A stretch of DNA of 64,000 bases from an uncultured Bacteroidota bacterium (GTDB taxonomy: Bacteria > Bacteroidota > Bacteroidia > Flavobacteriales > BACL11). Position 1 is the stretch's first letter. Every line of letters begins with the position of its first letter. Location of the stretch: assembly GCA_902587125.1 (NCBI GenBank), contig CACIJW010000001.1, positions 269,566-333,565 of the forward strand, read 5' to 3'. Below are positions 7,471 through 15,217 of this stretch, piece after piece. The position numbers and the translations under genes are program-made. A model generated the notes under the pieces. That model was not told the DNA's origin. It made no database searches and saw nothing but the letters and a program-made list of their open reading frames with translations.

Positions 7471-9840
7471 ATGACTGATTTTACCGATACTGATAAGAAA
7501 AAGTTAAATAATTCGTATCAACTTTACGATGAAGTGCTTAAGTATTTATTTTTTTGGAGATATTTTTTAATTAGCGTCATCATTTTTTTATTTATTGGAT
7601 TCTCCTATAGTAGATATAGTCACAAAACATTTACAACTACAGCTAAAATAAAAATAATTGATCAGAGCGAATCTGCAATTGAGCTTCCTTCATATGAAAA
7701 CTTTTTTTCGGGTAGTAACATAAATTTAGAAAATGAAATAGAGATTTTAAAATCTTATCCATTACTTGAAAAAGTGGTCAAAAATTTAAATCTCAATATT
7801 AAAGTTAAAAGAATTGGTAATGTTAAAAATACAATCACTGTAGACTATCCTTTTGATATTACTTTAAAACTGCCTCCAGATAGTTTGAAAGAAGAAAAGT
7901 ACAGATTAAATATAATAAATGATGGGTTTGAATTAGTCAATCTCAAAGACAATTCAGTACTTTTATTTAAGGGTAATTCAACAAAAGGATTAAAACATAA
8001 CCTATCATTTGATATTTATAACTTCGACGCTAAAGCATATATTCAAAATGATGTTGAAGGGTACTATATTAGTTTCATTACAAACGAAGAAATAATCACT
8101 CAATTAAAAAGAGATATCCAAATTTCTCAAATTGGTGATGACAGTGAAATTATAAAACTTTCGCACGAGTTTCTAAATCATCAATATTCTAAATTAGTTT
8201 TAGACAACTTAATTAAGGTTTTTAACGAGGATGGTATTAAAGATCGACAGCTGGTGCACAAAAGAACTATTGACTTTATTAATTCCAGATATGCATTTCT
8301 CTCACTTGAGCTTGATTCGATTGAAATAGCAAAGCAGATTTATAAAATTGATAATAATCTTGTAGATTTTAAAGCTAATTCAACATTGTCGTTAGAAAAA
8401 AGCTCAAAATCTCTTGAGGAAATATTTACAATCGAAAATCAAATTTCTCTCACTAGTCTAATTATTAATTCACTAAACAATTCAAAATTAGAATTATTGC
8501 CCAGTAATCTTGGGATTGAGAATTCAGAAATAAACATACTCATAAATAACTTTAATGAAAAGATACTCGAAAGAAAAAAATTAATTATTAGTGCTGGAGC
8601 AAGTAACCCTTCTGTGATACAAATTGATAATATTTTGAAAGAATCAAAAGAGAATATTAAAAACTCGCTGGAAAACAATTTAAAACAACTTGGTAGTCTG
8701 AGCAATAAATTCTCTAATCAAAATAATTTTATTGATAATCAAATAGCTGTTCTTCCTGAAAAAGAAAAAGTTTTAAGAGCTATAGAAAGAAATCAATCTA
8801 TAAAAGAAAATTTATACCTTTTTTTACTACAAAAAAGAGAAGAATCTGAGGTTGCCTTCGCTATTACAGAACCTACAGTAAAAATTGTTGAGTCTGCAAT
8901 AAGTGATAAAGTCAATTTTTGGCCAAAAAATAATTTGATTTACTTAATATCACTAGCGCTAGGAGTTTTAATTCCTTTTGGCATAATATACCTTATTTTC
9001 TTATTCAAAAACAAAATTTACTCAAGAGAAGATTTGGAAGGTTTAGGTATAAAAACTTCTGTAATTTCTGAAATACCTCAAATTGAAGAAGTAAATACAA
9101 CAATTCAATCTTCCAATGAGAGAAGTGTTTTAGCAGAATCTTTTAGGGTCTTAGTATCTAATTTAAATTTTCTATTAGAAAAAAATAGAGATGAAGGCAG
9201 TGTAATTATTACTACTTCTACAATAAAAGGTGAGGGTAAAACATTTTGTGCAATAAATTTAGCATTAACTTACTCTACTCTCAACAAAAAAACACTTTTA
9301 GTTGGGGCCGACCTACATAATCCTCAAATTCATAAATACTTTGATAAAAACAAGTCAACATCTGGATTATCAAATTTTTTAGTAGATCCAAGTATCAATT
9401 GGGAAAAAGAATTAATTAATAAATTAGAAGGGGTGAATTGCGATATAATGGTTGCCGGGCAAATTCCTCCAAACCCTGCAGAACTTCTAAATAACGGAAA
9501 CATTGATGTTTTGATTTCTCAAGCAAAAAAGAAATATGATTTCATCATAATTGATACTCCGCCCGCTTTATTGGTTTCGGATACTTTGTCAATAAGTTAC
9601 CTAGCCGACATTGCATTGTTTGTAGTTCGTTGTAATCATACAACTCATCATGTTATAGATTTTATAAATGATGTCATTCAGAAGAAAAAGTTTAAAAGAA
9701 TTACCACGCTTTTGAATGGTGTTGGAGCTAAAAACAGATATGGATACGGCTATTCTTACAAATATGGGTATAACTATAGTTATAAGTATGGCTATAATTA
9801 TGGCTATGGATACGGCTATGAGGCGGACAAAGAAGAATAG
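7471..9840 (+). CDS. Polysaccharide co-polymerase with tyrosine autokinase domain (Wzc-like)
   Basis: A 789-residue fusion of a Wzz-type chain-length domain and a BY-kinase. Transmembrane helices lie at about 31-47 and 490-513, with a long periplasmic coiled-coil domain between them. The kinase has Walker A GEGKTFCA (about 587-594), Walker A' VGADLHNP (about 611-618) and Walker B DFIIIDTPP (about 690-698). The C-terminus carries 14 tyrosines alternating with G, S, K or N (about 756-782), the autophosphorylation cluster. Cycles of tail phosphorylation control chain length and export through the Wza-like partner upstream. No cognate low-molecular-weight tyrosine phosphatase gene is in the window. 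A weak hairpin (arms 9853-9860 and 9879-9886) follows the stop codon. Confidence 0.93.
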   Translation: MTDFTDTDKKKLNNSYQLYDEVLKYLFFWRYFLISVIIFLFIGFSYSRYSHKTFTTTAKIKIIDQSESAIELPSYENFFSGSNINLENEIEILKSYPLLEKVVKNLNLNIKVKRIGNVKNTITVDYPFDITLKLPPDSLKEEKYRLNIINDGFELVNLKDNSVLLFKGNSTKGLKHNLSFDIYNFDAKAYIQNDVEGYYISFITNEEIITQLKRDIQISQIGDDSEIIKLSHEFLNHQYSKLVLDNLIKVFNEDGIKDRQLVHKRTIDFINSRYAFLSLELDSIEIAKQIYKIDNNLVDFKANSTLSLEKSSKSLEEIFTIENQISLTSLIINSLNNSKLELLPSNLGIENSEINILINNFNEKILERKKLIISAGASNPSVIQIDNILKESKENIKNSLENNLKQLGSLSNKFSNQNNFIDNQIAVLPEKEKVLRAIERNQSIKENLYLFLLQKREESEVAFAITEPTVKIVESAISDKVNFWPKNNLIYLISLALGVLIPFGIIYLIFLFKNKIYSREDLEGLGIKTSVISEIPQIEEVNTTIQSSNERSVLAESFRVLVSNLNFLLEKNRDEGSVIITTSTIKGEGKTFCAINLALTYSTLNKKTLLVGADLHNPQIHKYFDKNKSTSGLSNFLVDPSINWEKELINKLEGVNCDIMVAGQIPPNPAELLNNGNIDVLISQAKKKYDFIIIDTPPALLVSDTLSISYLADIALFVVRCNHTTHHVIDFINDVIQKKKFKRITTLLNGVGAKNRYGYGYSYKYGYNYSYKYGYNYGYGYGYEADKEE

Positions 9841-9982
9841 TAGTTAGCATGTAAATCCAACTTGGGATTTCTTTTAAATTGGATTTAAGATCGAAAACGT
9901 CAAAACTGAAAATATTAGATATAGTTATTGCAATAACTAAAAATATCAAGATTCTTTTCCAACTTTTTTCCATAGGCGCTAA

Positions 9983-10018
9983 AATAATAAACCTCACAAA
10001 TTTGTGAGGTTTATTATT
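9983..10018. terminator. Perfect 36-bp palindrome, probable bidirectional terminator
   Basis: Two perfect 18-nt arms meet at 10000/10001. The core is CCTCACA-AATT-TGTGAGG, flanked by A-rich sequence on the left and T-rich sequence on the right. Read from either strand this gives a GC-containing stem followed by a U-rich run, the form of an intrinsic terminator. It sits between the autokinase gene (+, ending at 9840) and tRNA-Arg (-, ending at 10021), so it can stop transcription from both sides. Confidence 0.85.
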
Positions 10019-10020
10019 AG

Positions 10021-10094
10021 TGGCCCAGAGAGGATTCGAACCCCTAACCATCAGAGCCGAAATCTGACATTCTATCCAGTTGAACTACTAGGCC
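10021..10094 (-). tRNA. tRNA-Arg (anticodon TCG)
   Basis: A complete cloverleaf reads on the minus strand. The 7-bp acceptor stem is GGCCTAG with CTGGGCC, including one G-T pair. There is a D arm, an anticodon stem TCAGA/TCTGA around loop TTTCGGC with anticodon TCG (reads CGA), a T stem AGGGG/CCTCT with loop TTCGAAT, and discriminator A at 10021. CCA is not encoded. The anticodon was read by hand from the 7-nt loop. The terminator palindrome starts 2 bp downstream. Confidence 0.95.
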
Positions 10095-10099
10095 TATCA

Positions 10100-10107
10100 C
10101 AAAATTA
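10100..10107 (-). promoter_or_regulatory. Possible -7 element for tRNA-Arg
   Basis: On the minus strand this reads TAATTTTG, matching TAnnTTTG, and ends 5 bp before the mature tRNA 5' end. That is the spacing expected if transcription starts at or next to the tRNA. No clear -33 TTG is present. Confidence 0.4.
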
Positions 10108-10148
10108 AATGAATAAATCATATTTATAAATAATGTTCGTTTATATTT

Positions 10149-10156
10149 TAAATTTG
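10149..10156 (+). promoter_or_regulatory. Possible -7 element for porZ
   Basis: TAAATTTG matches TAnnTTTG and ends 4 bp before the ATG at 10161. It is arranged divergently from the tRNA-Arg promoter candidate in the same 66-bp gap. A transcript from here would be almost leaderless. Confidence 0.4.
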
Positions 10157-10160
10157 TATT

Positions 10161-12416
10161 ATGAGATATTTATTAGTGTTTTTTTTAATCTGTAATCAAA
10201 GTTTTTCTAACGAAATAGGAACGTGGAAAGATTACTATTCTTACAATGGTGCAAAAAAGGTTTTTTATAAAAACCATCAAACTTACTGTGTTACTAATAA
10301 TGGGTTGTTTAGCTGTAACAATAATAATGAACTCTTTCTTTATAATAAATTAAACTTTACAAGTGATTATGGAATTAACAATTTAGCTTTTGGCTCAAAC
10401 GCACTCATTATTTCATATGAAAATTCGAATATTGATATAATTGAGGATAATTTAACAATAAGTATCATGGACATAAAAAATTTAGAGATTGTAGGCAAAA
10501 GAATAAATAACTTAACTGTAATAGACAATGAGTTATTCGTTTCTGCATCTTATGGTATCTCTAAAATAGACTTAATTAAAAAAGAAATTAGTGACACATA
10601 TTATCTTTATAAAGATGGAGAATCTATTGAAATTAATGATTTTAAAAAAATAGACAATTATTATTTGGCAGCCACAAAGCGTGGAGTATTTAAAGCTGAA
10701 CAAAACTCATTACTAAACAATCCAAATAATTGGAACCAGATTGATACTAGCTCAAATGTTGTTAAAATAATTAATGGTTCCAGAATAATTTTTTTGTACA
10801 AACAGGGTTCAAATGCTAGATACAAAGTTTCAGAGGACTTGTCTAATATAAGTTCCGTATTATTTAATGCTAACAGCCTTAATGACATTACATACAGCAA
10901 TGACAAGTTTTTATTTGTCTACGAAAATTCAGTAGTTACTAGTGCTAATGGGGTCGACACACTTGACATATATTATGATAATTCACAACAAACAATATTT
11001 AAAAGCGCTTGCTATGACGATAAAAACAACATTTGGATAGCTGATAGCATAAATGGATTGATTAAAGTGACTAATGGTATTAAAGAATCAAACATTCTTC
11101 CAAATGGTCCAACTTCGAATAGTATGTTTGATTTAAATTTTTCAAACTCAAAACTGTATATGTCTCACGGTGGACACTCGAATTATAACGTTAACAATTT
11201 AAATTATCAGGGCGTGTCAATTCTTGAAAATAATTCTTGGGCAAATTATTCATCACAATTTCTTGGAAACAGTAGAGATATTGTTTCAAGCACAACTAAT
11301 GGTGATTACGAATATTTTGCATCATGGTATGATGGGATTTCAGAAATATCAAGTGATAATCTTTCAAACAAATTTGGATATAACAATACTAATGGAATAC
11401 TTGACACAACATACTACTCTAATAACAGAATCCAAATTTCAGACTTAAAGTTTGACAATTATGGTAATTTGTGGGGGTTAAATTCTCAAGTTCAAAAACC
11501 ATTATTTGTGAAAACACCACAAAATGAATGGTATTCTTACACATTAAATTTAGCTATTGAGGGATTATATTTTGATGAAATTTTAATAGATAACACAGGA
11601 CAAAAATGGGGCATAATTGCAAAGGGAAGTGGGAAGGGGTTATTTGTTTATGATGATAACAATACAATAGATAATCAATATGATGACCAATATAAGTTAA
11701 TCACAACAAGTGTAGGTCAAGGGGCGCTTCCAAATAACAATGTTAATTGCATAACAAAAGATAGAAACGGAGAAATTTGGGTTGGCACCTATGAAGGAAT
11801 TTGTGTTTTTAATAATCCCTCTCTGGTTTTCAGTGGTTATAATTTTGATGCACAACAAATATTAATTACAGAGGGCGATTATGGTCAATATCTTCTGAGT
11901 ACTGAGTCTGTAAAATGTATAGCTGTTGATGGAGGTAATAGAAAATGGATTGGGACACTTGGTGCTGGATTATATTTGTTATCAGATGATGGAACAGAAG
12001 AAATTCATCATTTTACAAGTGAAAACTCTCCTCTTCCGTCAAATAACATAATTGATATTGCTATAAATTCAAAAAATGGGGAAGTATTTATTGGCACAGA
12101 CAAAGGCTTATTATCATATACTAGCGACGCAACTGTCGGAGAGAGCTCTCAAAGTAATTTAAAAATCTTTCCAAATCCAGTCAGACAAAGCTACAACGGC
12201 CTGATCACAATAGACAAGCTTTACACTAATGCCAATATTAAAATCACTGATATGAACTTTAATTTGATTTATGAAGGCTTTGCAAATGGTGGTAGAGCAA
12301 CTTGGAATGGTAGAGATATTGATGGAAATAAAGTGCCAACGGGAGTGTATTTGATTTTTACTTCAGACGATATAGGAAATGAAAAGATTTCTGGAAAAAT
12401 ATTAATTATTAAGTAG
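10161..12416 (+). CDS. porZ: T9SS attachment-complex protein PorZ
   Basis: A 751-residue secreted protein with an N-terminal signal peptide (residues 1-17). Two seven-bladed-type beta-propeller halves follow, with repeats such as NNIWIADSINGLIKV, GEIWVGTYEGICVF and RKWIGTLGAGLYLL resembling two-component-regulator propeller blades. A C-terminal T9SS domain runs from about residue 661 (KIFPNPVR ... GVYLIFTSDD ... GKILIIK). Length and order match PorZ (about 776 residues in Porphyromonas gingivalis). PorZ is part of the PorU-PorV-PorQ-PorZ attachment complex that anchors cargo to anionic LPS outside the cell. The gene is directly followed by recO without a gap, an arrangement I recall from other Flavobacteriia. 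A generic propeller cargo protein is the alternative. Confidence 0.85.
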   Translation: MRYLLVFFLICNQSFSNEIGTWKDYYSYNGAKKVFYKNHQTYCVTNNGLFSCNNNNELFLYNKLNFTSDYGINNLAFGSNALIISYENSNIDIIEDNLTISIMDIKNLEIVGKRINNLTVIDNELFVSASYGISKIDLIKKEISDTYYLYKDGESIEINDFKKIDNYYLAATKRGVFKAEQNSLLNNPNNWNQIDTSSNVVKIINGSRIIFLYKQGSNARYKVSEDLSNISSVLFNANSLNDITYSNDKFLFVYENSVVTSANGVDTLDIYYDNSQQTIFKSACYDDKNNIWIADSINGLIKVTNGIKESNILPNGPTSNSMFDLNFSNSKLYMSHGGHSNYNVNNLNYQGVSILENNSWANYSSQFLGNSRDIVSSTTNGDYEYFASWYDGISEISSDNLSNKFGYNNTNGILDTTYYSNNRIQISDLKFDNYGNLWGLNSQVQKPLFVKTPQNEWYSYTLNLAIEGLYFDEILIDNTGQKWGIIAKGSGKGLFVYDDNNTIDNQYDDQYKLITTSVGQGALPNNNVNCITKDRNGEIWVGTYEGICVFNNPSLVFSGYNFDAQQILITEGDYGQYLLSTESVKCIAVDGGNRKWIGTLGAGLYLLSDDGTEEIHHFTSENSPLPSNNIIDIAINSKNGEVFIGTDKGLLSYTSDATVGESSQSNLKIFPNPVRQSYNGLITIDKLYTNANIKITDMNFNLIYEGFANGGRATWNGRDIDGNKVPTGVYLIFTSDDIGNEKISGKILIIK

Positions 12417-13109
12417 ATGTCTTACAGCTGTAAAGCCATCTCATTGGGTTATAAAAAAATTAATTCAAGCACAGTAATTTGCAATCTGATTACTGAAAAG
12501 TTCGGTCTAGTATCTTATTTAATTAAAGGATTTCAATCAAAAAAAAGTAAAACCAAAATAAATACTCTAGAACCCATGGGGCTGATTCAAATTAAATCAG
12601 CTCAATCTAAAAATAGAAATTTACAAAGGTTAGATGAAATACGGCTTTTAGTTCCTCCAACAAATTTTATTTCTGCCAAACTTTTGAAGATGTTTTATGC
12701 AGAGTTTCTTAAAAAAGTTATTAGTGAATCAACTGAAGATATTAGCTTGTTTAACTTCTTATGGAAAATCACTTTTGATTTAAATAGTAATGAGAGAATC
12801 AATAAGTCAGATCATTTATTGTTCATCATTAAATTAACTAATTATTTGGGCTTTTACCCAAATGTTATGAATATAAAAAACAGTTATTTTAACTTAGAAA
12901 ATGGGGGTTTTGAAAATATTAAATCTGAAAACACTATTACAAAACAAGAGTCAGATATTTTTAAATCAATAATAAATGGCAAGTGTGATGATTTTAATAA
13001 AATTGAGAGACAGATAGGTCTTGATATTTTAGTTAAATACTATAACTATCATAATCATGAAATTAAAAATTTAAAATCAAAAATAATAATTGAATCATTA
13101 AATGAATAA
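12417..13109 (+). CDS. recO: DNA repair protein RecO
   Basis: A 230-residue protein with the RecO layout: an N-terminal OB-fold (AISLGYKKINSSTVICNLIT, then GLVSYLIKG around residues 30-38) and a helical C-terminal domain (LIFIIKLTNYLGFYPN-like segment around residues 125-140). The Cys4 zinc motif of some RecO proteins is not evident. RecO loads RecA on SSB-coated DNA with RecR in the RecFOR pathway. Its ATG follows the porZ stop with no intervening base, and its last 8 bp overlap the TonB-receptor gene. Confidence 0.92.
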   Translation: MSYSCKAISLGYKKINSSTVICNLITEKFGLVSYLIKGFQSKKSKTKINTLEPMGLIQIKSAQSKNRNLQRLDEIRLLVPPTNFISAKLLKMFYAEFLKKVISESTEDISLFNFLWKITFDLNSNERINKSDHLLFIIKLTNYLGFYPNVMNIKNSYFNLENGGFENIKSENTITKQESDIFKSIINGKCDDFNKIERQIGLDILVKYYNYHNHEIKNLKSKIIIESLNE

Positions 13110-15216
13110 GATAAAATTAATATTTAGTTTTTTTCTTTTAGCTCAGTCAAATGATGTTTTAGGTCAAATTATCTTAAACAATTATGAGCTAGATTCAATT
13201 ACGATAATTTCTCCAAAATTTGAATTTAATAACAAAGAGTTTCAAAAAATAAAAAAAAAGGAATTAGAACTTGCTCCAATAAAAAATATTGATGATGTTC
13301 TACTCTCAAAGTTAAATGTGAGTATACAAAAAAGTCAATCAGGCTCGGGAAGCCCAAATGTTAGAGGTATGGAGGCTAGCAGACTACAATTAATATTCAA
13401 CGGAATTTCTTTAAACAATTGTATTACGAGAAGTGGGCACTCTCAAAATTTAAAATATGTAGATTATTTTAATATTGATGATATCTATACGTCATCCTCT
13501 AACAGTGTAAGCTTCGGATCTGGAATTATGAACTCTGCTATATATATAAACAGTGCTCCAATAAGAAAAAGTGATTCACATAATTCTAGTTTTTTTCAAG
13601 AATTCTCTTCAGCACTTAATAGTTCAAAAATGAATCTTAGTTCTGTTTATGTAATTGGTAAAGTCAATGCCTTTACTTCTGTATCAATTAATGATTACGG
13701 TCTTATAAAAGCAGGTGAAAATAGGACTCATGGATATGAAGATTGGGGTGACTTACCTCACATGTTTGAAAATGGAGGGCAAAAGTATACTCAAAATCAT
13801 TCTGTTTATTTGACGCAAAGGATTAGTAAAAACATCTCTGATTTTTCTATAGCAAATATAGACTTGTATAACTCTAATTTTAGTAAACTAAATAGAATCG
13901 ATAAATTAAATGATTTGAAGGAAGGGTCGCCAAAATTCGAAAAGTGGTATTATGGCCCTCAAAATTATTTTTTATCTAAACTGTCTTTATTAAACTACAA
14001 GAGTTATATGCTAAGTGACAAGTTTCAAATAACAACCGCTTATCAAAAGCTCAACGAATCTCGTCACAAAAAAAAATTTACAGATAACTTTCAAAGTAAC
14101 AGGTATGAAGATTTAGATGTTATTGATTCCAAAATGGATTTTAAAAAAAATTTAATAAAAAGCACTTTAAATTACGGTGTTAGTAATAGAGTAGAAATTT
14201 TAAATTCTAAAGCTAACCTTACTGATAGTATTTGCAATGCTTTTTATAATTCTACAAGGTACCCTGACGGTGGTAGTTATGTGGTTGATAACAGTATATA
14301 TGCCCAAATCCAATATAAGATAAATGATTTATTTTCTTTGACTCTTGGTGGTGGACTAAACGATTATTTTATTGGTTCTAAGTTTAATGATACTAGCATA
14401 ATTAATCTTGGCTATAAAAAGTTAGAACTCAAAAACTTATCAGTTATAAAAAACTTTTCATTAAACTACGCCAAATCCAATTTGGTAATAAACTTTAAAT
14501 TATTTGATGGATTTAGAAATCCAAATGTTGATGATATGACTAAAATTTTCTCAAAAGATGACAAAAATGTTGTTGTCCCAAATAACAATTTAAGTCCGGA
14601 GAAAGTAAGTAATTATGAAATTTCAACAACTTACATAACAAATAAATTTGAGCTTTCATTAAATAGTTATTTAAGCTTTATAAATAATGCTATTTCAAGA
14701 GAATTTTCACAAATCAATAACCAAGACTCAATATTATACGATGGTGAAATTATGAGAGTTCAAATGAATAAGAATATTGACAACATTACAATTTATGGAT
14801 TTGAAATTTTCACAAAAAGTCTGTTTGCTAATAATTACAGAATGGATAACAAGGTAATATTTACAGCTGGTCTAAAATCTAATAATGACCCATTAGCGCA
14901 TATTGCCCCGATTCAAATAAAGAACAACTTTAAAAAGAAAATTGGTGATTCTTATATCGCGCTGTCACACACATATTATGGTAAGAAAGATAGTGAAGAT
15001 TTTGACTTAGGTGGTATTGATAATTTAGATGAAGCAACAATTGACGGAATTCCATCTGTTAACTTTTTTGATGTTTCATATTTTAATCAGATTAATAAAA
15101 ATATAATTATTAATTTTTCCATAGAAAACATCTTTGATATACACCATAAATTTTTCTCCTCCGCAATTGTTAGCAGTGGAAGAAATTATGTCATATCTTT
15201 GCAAAAAAAGTTTTAA
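13102..15216 (+). CDS. TonB-dependent outer-membrane receptor
   Basis: A 704-residue protein with a signal peptide (about 1-22), an N-terminal plug (SGSPNVRGMEASRLQLIFNG at about 83-102, the typical plug core) and a long beta-barrel of alternating aromatic strands ending in a C-terminal Phe (YVISLQKKF). DSITIISPK just after the signal peptide may be a TonB box. No carboxypeptidase-D-like N-terminal domain and no SusD partner are present, so it is more likely a siderophore, metal or vitamin transporter than a SusC glycan porin. The substrate is unknown. It overlaps recO by 8 bp, and a secreted propeller protein follows 1 bp after its stop. Confidence 0.9.
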   Translation: MNKIKLIFSFFLLAQSNDVLGQIILNNYELDSITIISPKFEFNNKEFQKIKKKELELAPIKNIDDVLLSKLNVSIQKSQSGSGSPNVRGMEASRLQLIFNGISLNNCITRSGHSQNLKYVDYFNIDDIYTSSSNSVSFGSGIMNSAIYINSAPIRKSDSHNSSFFQEFSSALNSSKMNLSSVYVIGKVNAFTSVSINDYGLIKAGENRTHGYEDWGDLPHMFENGGQKYTQNHSVYLTQRISKNISDFSIANIDLYNSNFSKLNRIDKLNDLKEGSPKFEKWYYGPQNYFLSKLSLLNYKSYMLSDKFQITTAYQKLNESRHKKKFTDNFQSNRYEDLDVIDSKMDFKKNLIKSTLNYGVSNRVEILNSKANLTDSICNAFYNSTRYPDGGSYVVDNSIYAQIQYKINDLFSLTLGGGLNDYFIGSKFNDTSIINLGYKKLELKNLSVIKNFSLNYAKSNLVINFKLFDGFRNPNVDDMTKIFSKDDKNVVVPNNNLSPEKVSNYEISTTYITNKFELSLNSYLSFINNAISREFSQINNQDSILYDGEIMRVQMNKNIDNITIYGFEIFTKSLFANNYRMDNKVIFTAGLKSNNDPLAHIAPIQIKNNFKKKIGDSYIALSHTYYGKKDSEDFDLGGIDNLDEATIDGIPSVNFFDVSYFNQINKNIIINFSIENIFDIHHKFFSSAIVSSGRNYVISLQKKF
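15194..15201 (+). promoter_or_regulatory. Possible promoter inside the receptor gene end
   Basis: TATCTTTG fits the -7 consensus TAnnTTTG, 16 bp before the ATG at 15218. A TTG at 15167-15169 is 24 bp upstream, slightly more than the usual 17-23 bp spacing. It would let the propeller protein be transcribed apart from the receptor. Confidence 0.4.
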
Positions 15217-15217
15217 T

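Noticed and set aside
9853-9886. Imperfect hairpin just after the autokinase stop as a second terminator.
   Set aside because: Arms are only 8 bp and AT-rich with an 18-nt loop; the palindrome at 9983-10018 is a far better terminator.
9728-10051. Minus-strand reading frame of 107 codons running through tRNA-Arg, with a hydrophobic middle beginning at an ATG at 9973.
   Set aside because: It runs through the tRNA and the terminator palindrome and ends antisense to the Tyr-rich tail of the kinase; the terminator lies just before the internal ATG. A tiny membrane protein cannot be excluded, but nothing supports one.
11224-11448. Alternative + frame inside porZ.
   Set aside because: Low-complexity frame fully within a well-supported protein and without any family pattern.
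15134-15217. N-terminal extension of the Asp-box propeller protein.
   Set aside because: It overlaps the receptor gene end, and a clear signal peptide starts at the ATG at 15218.
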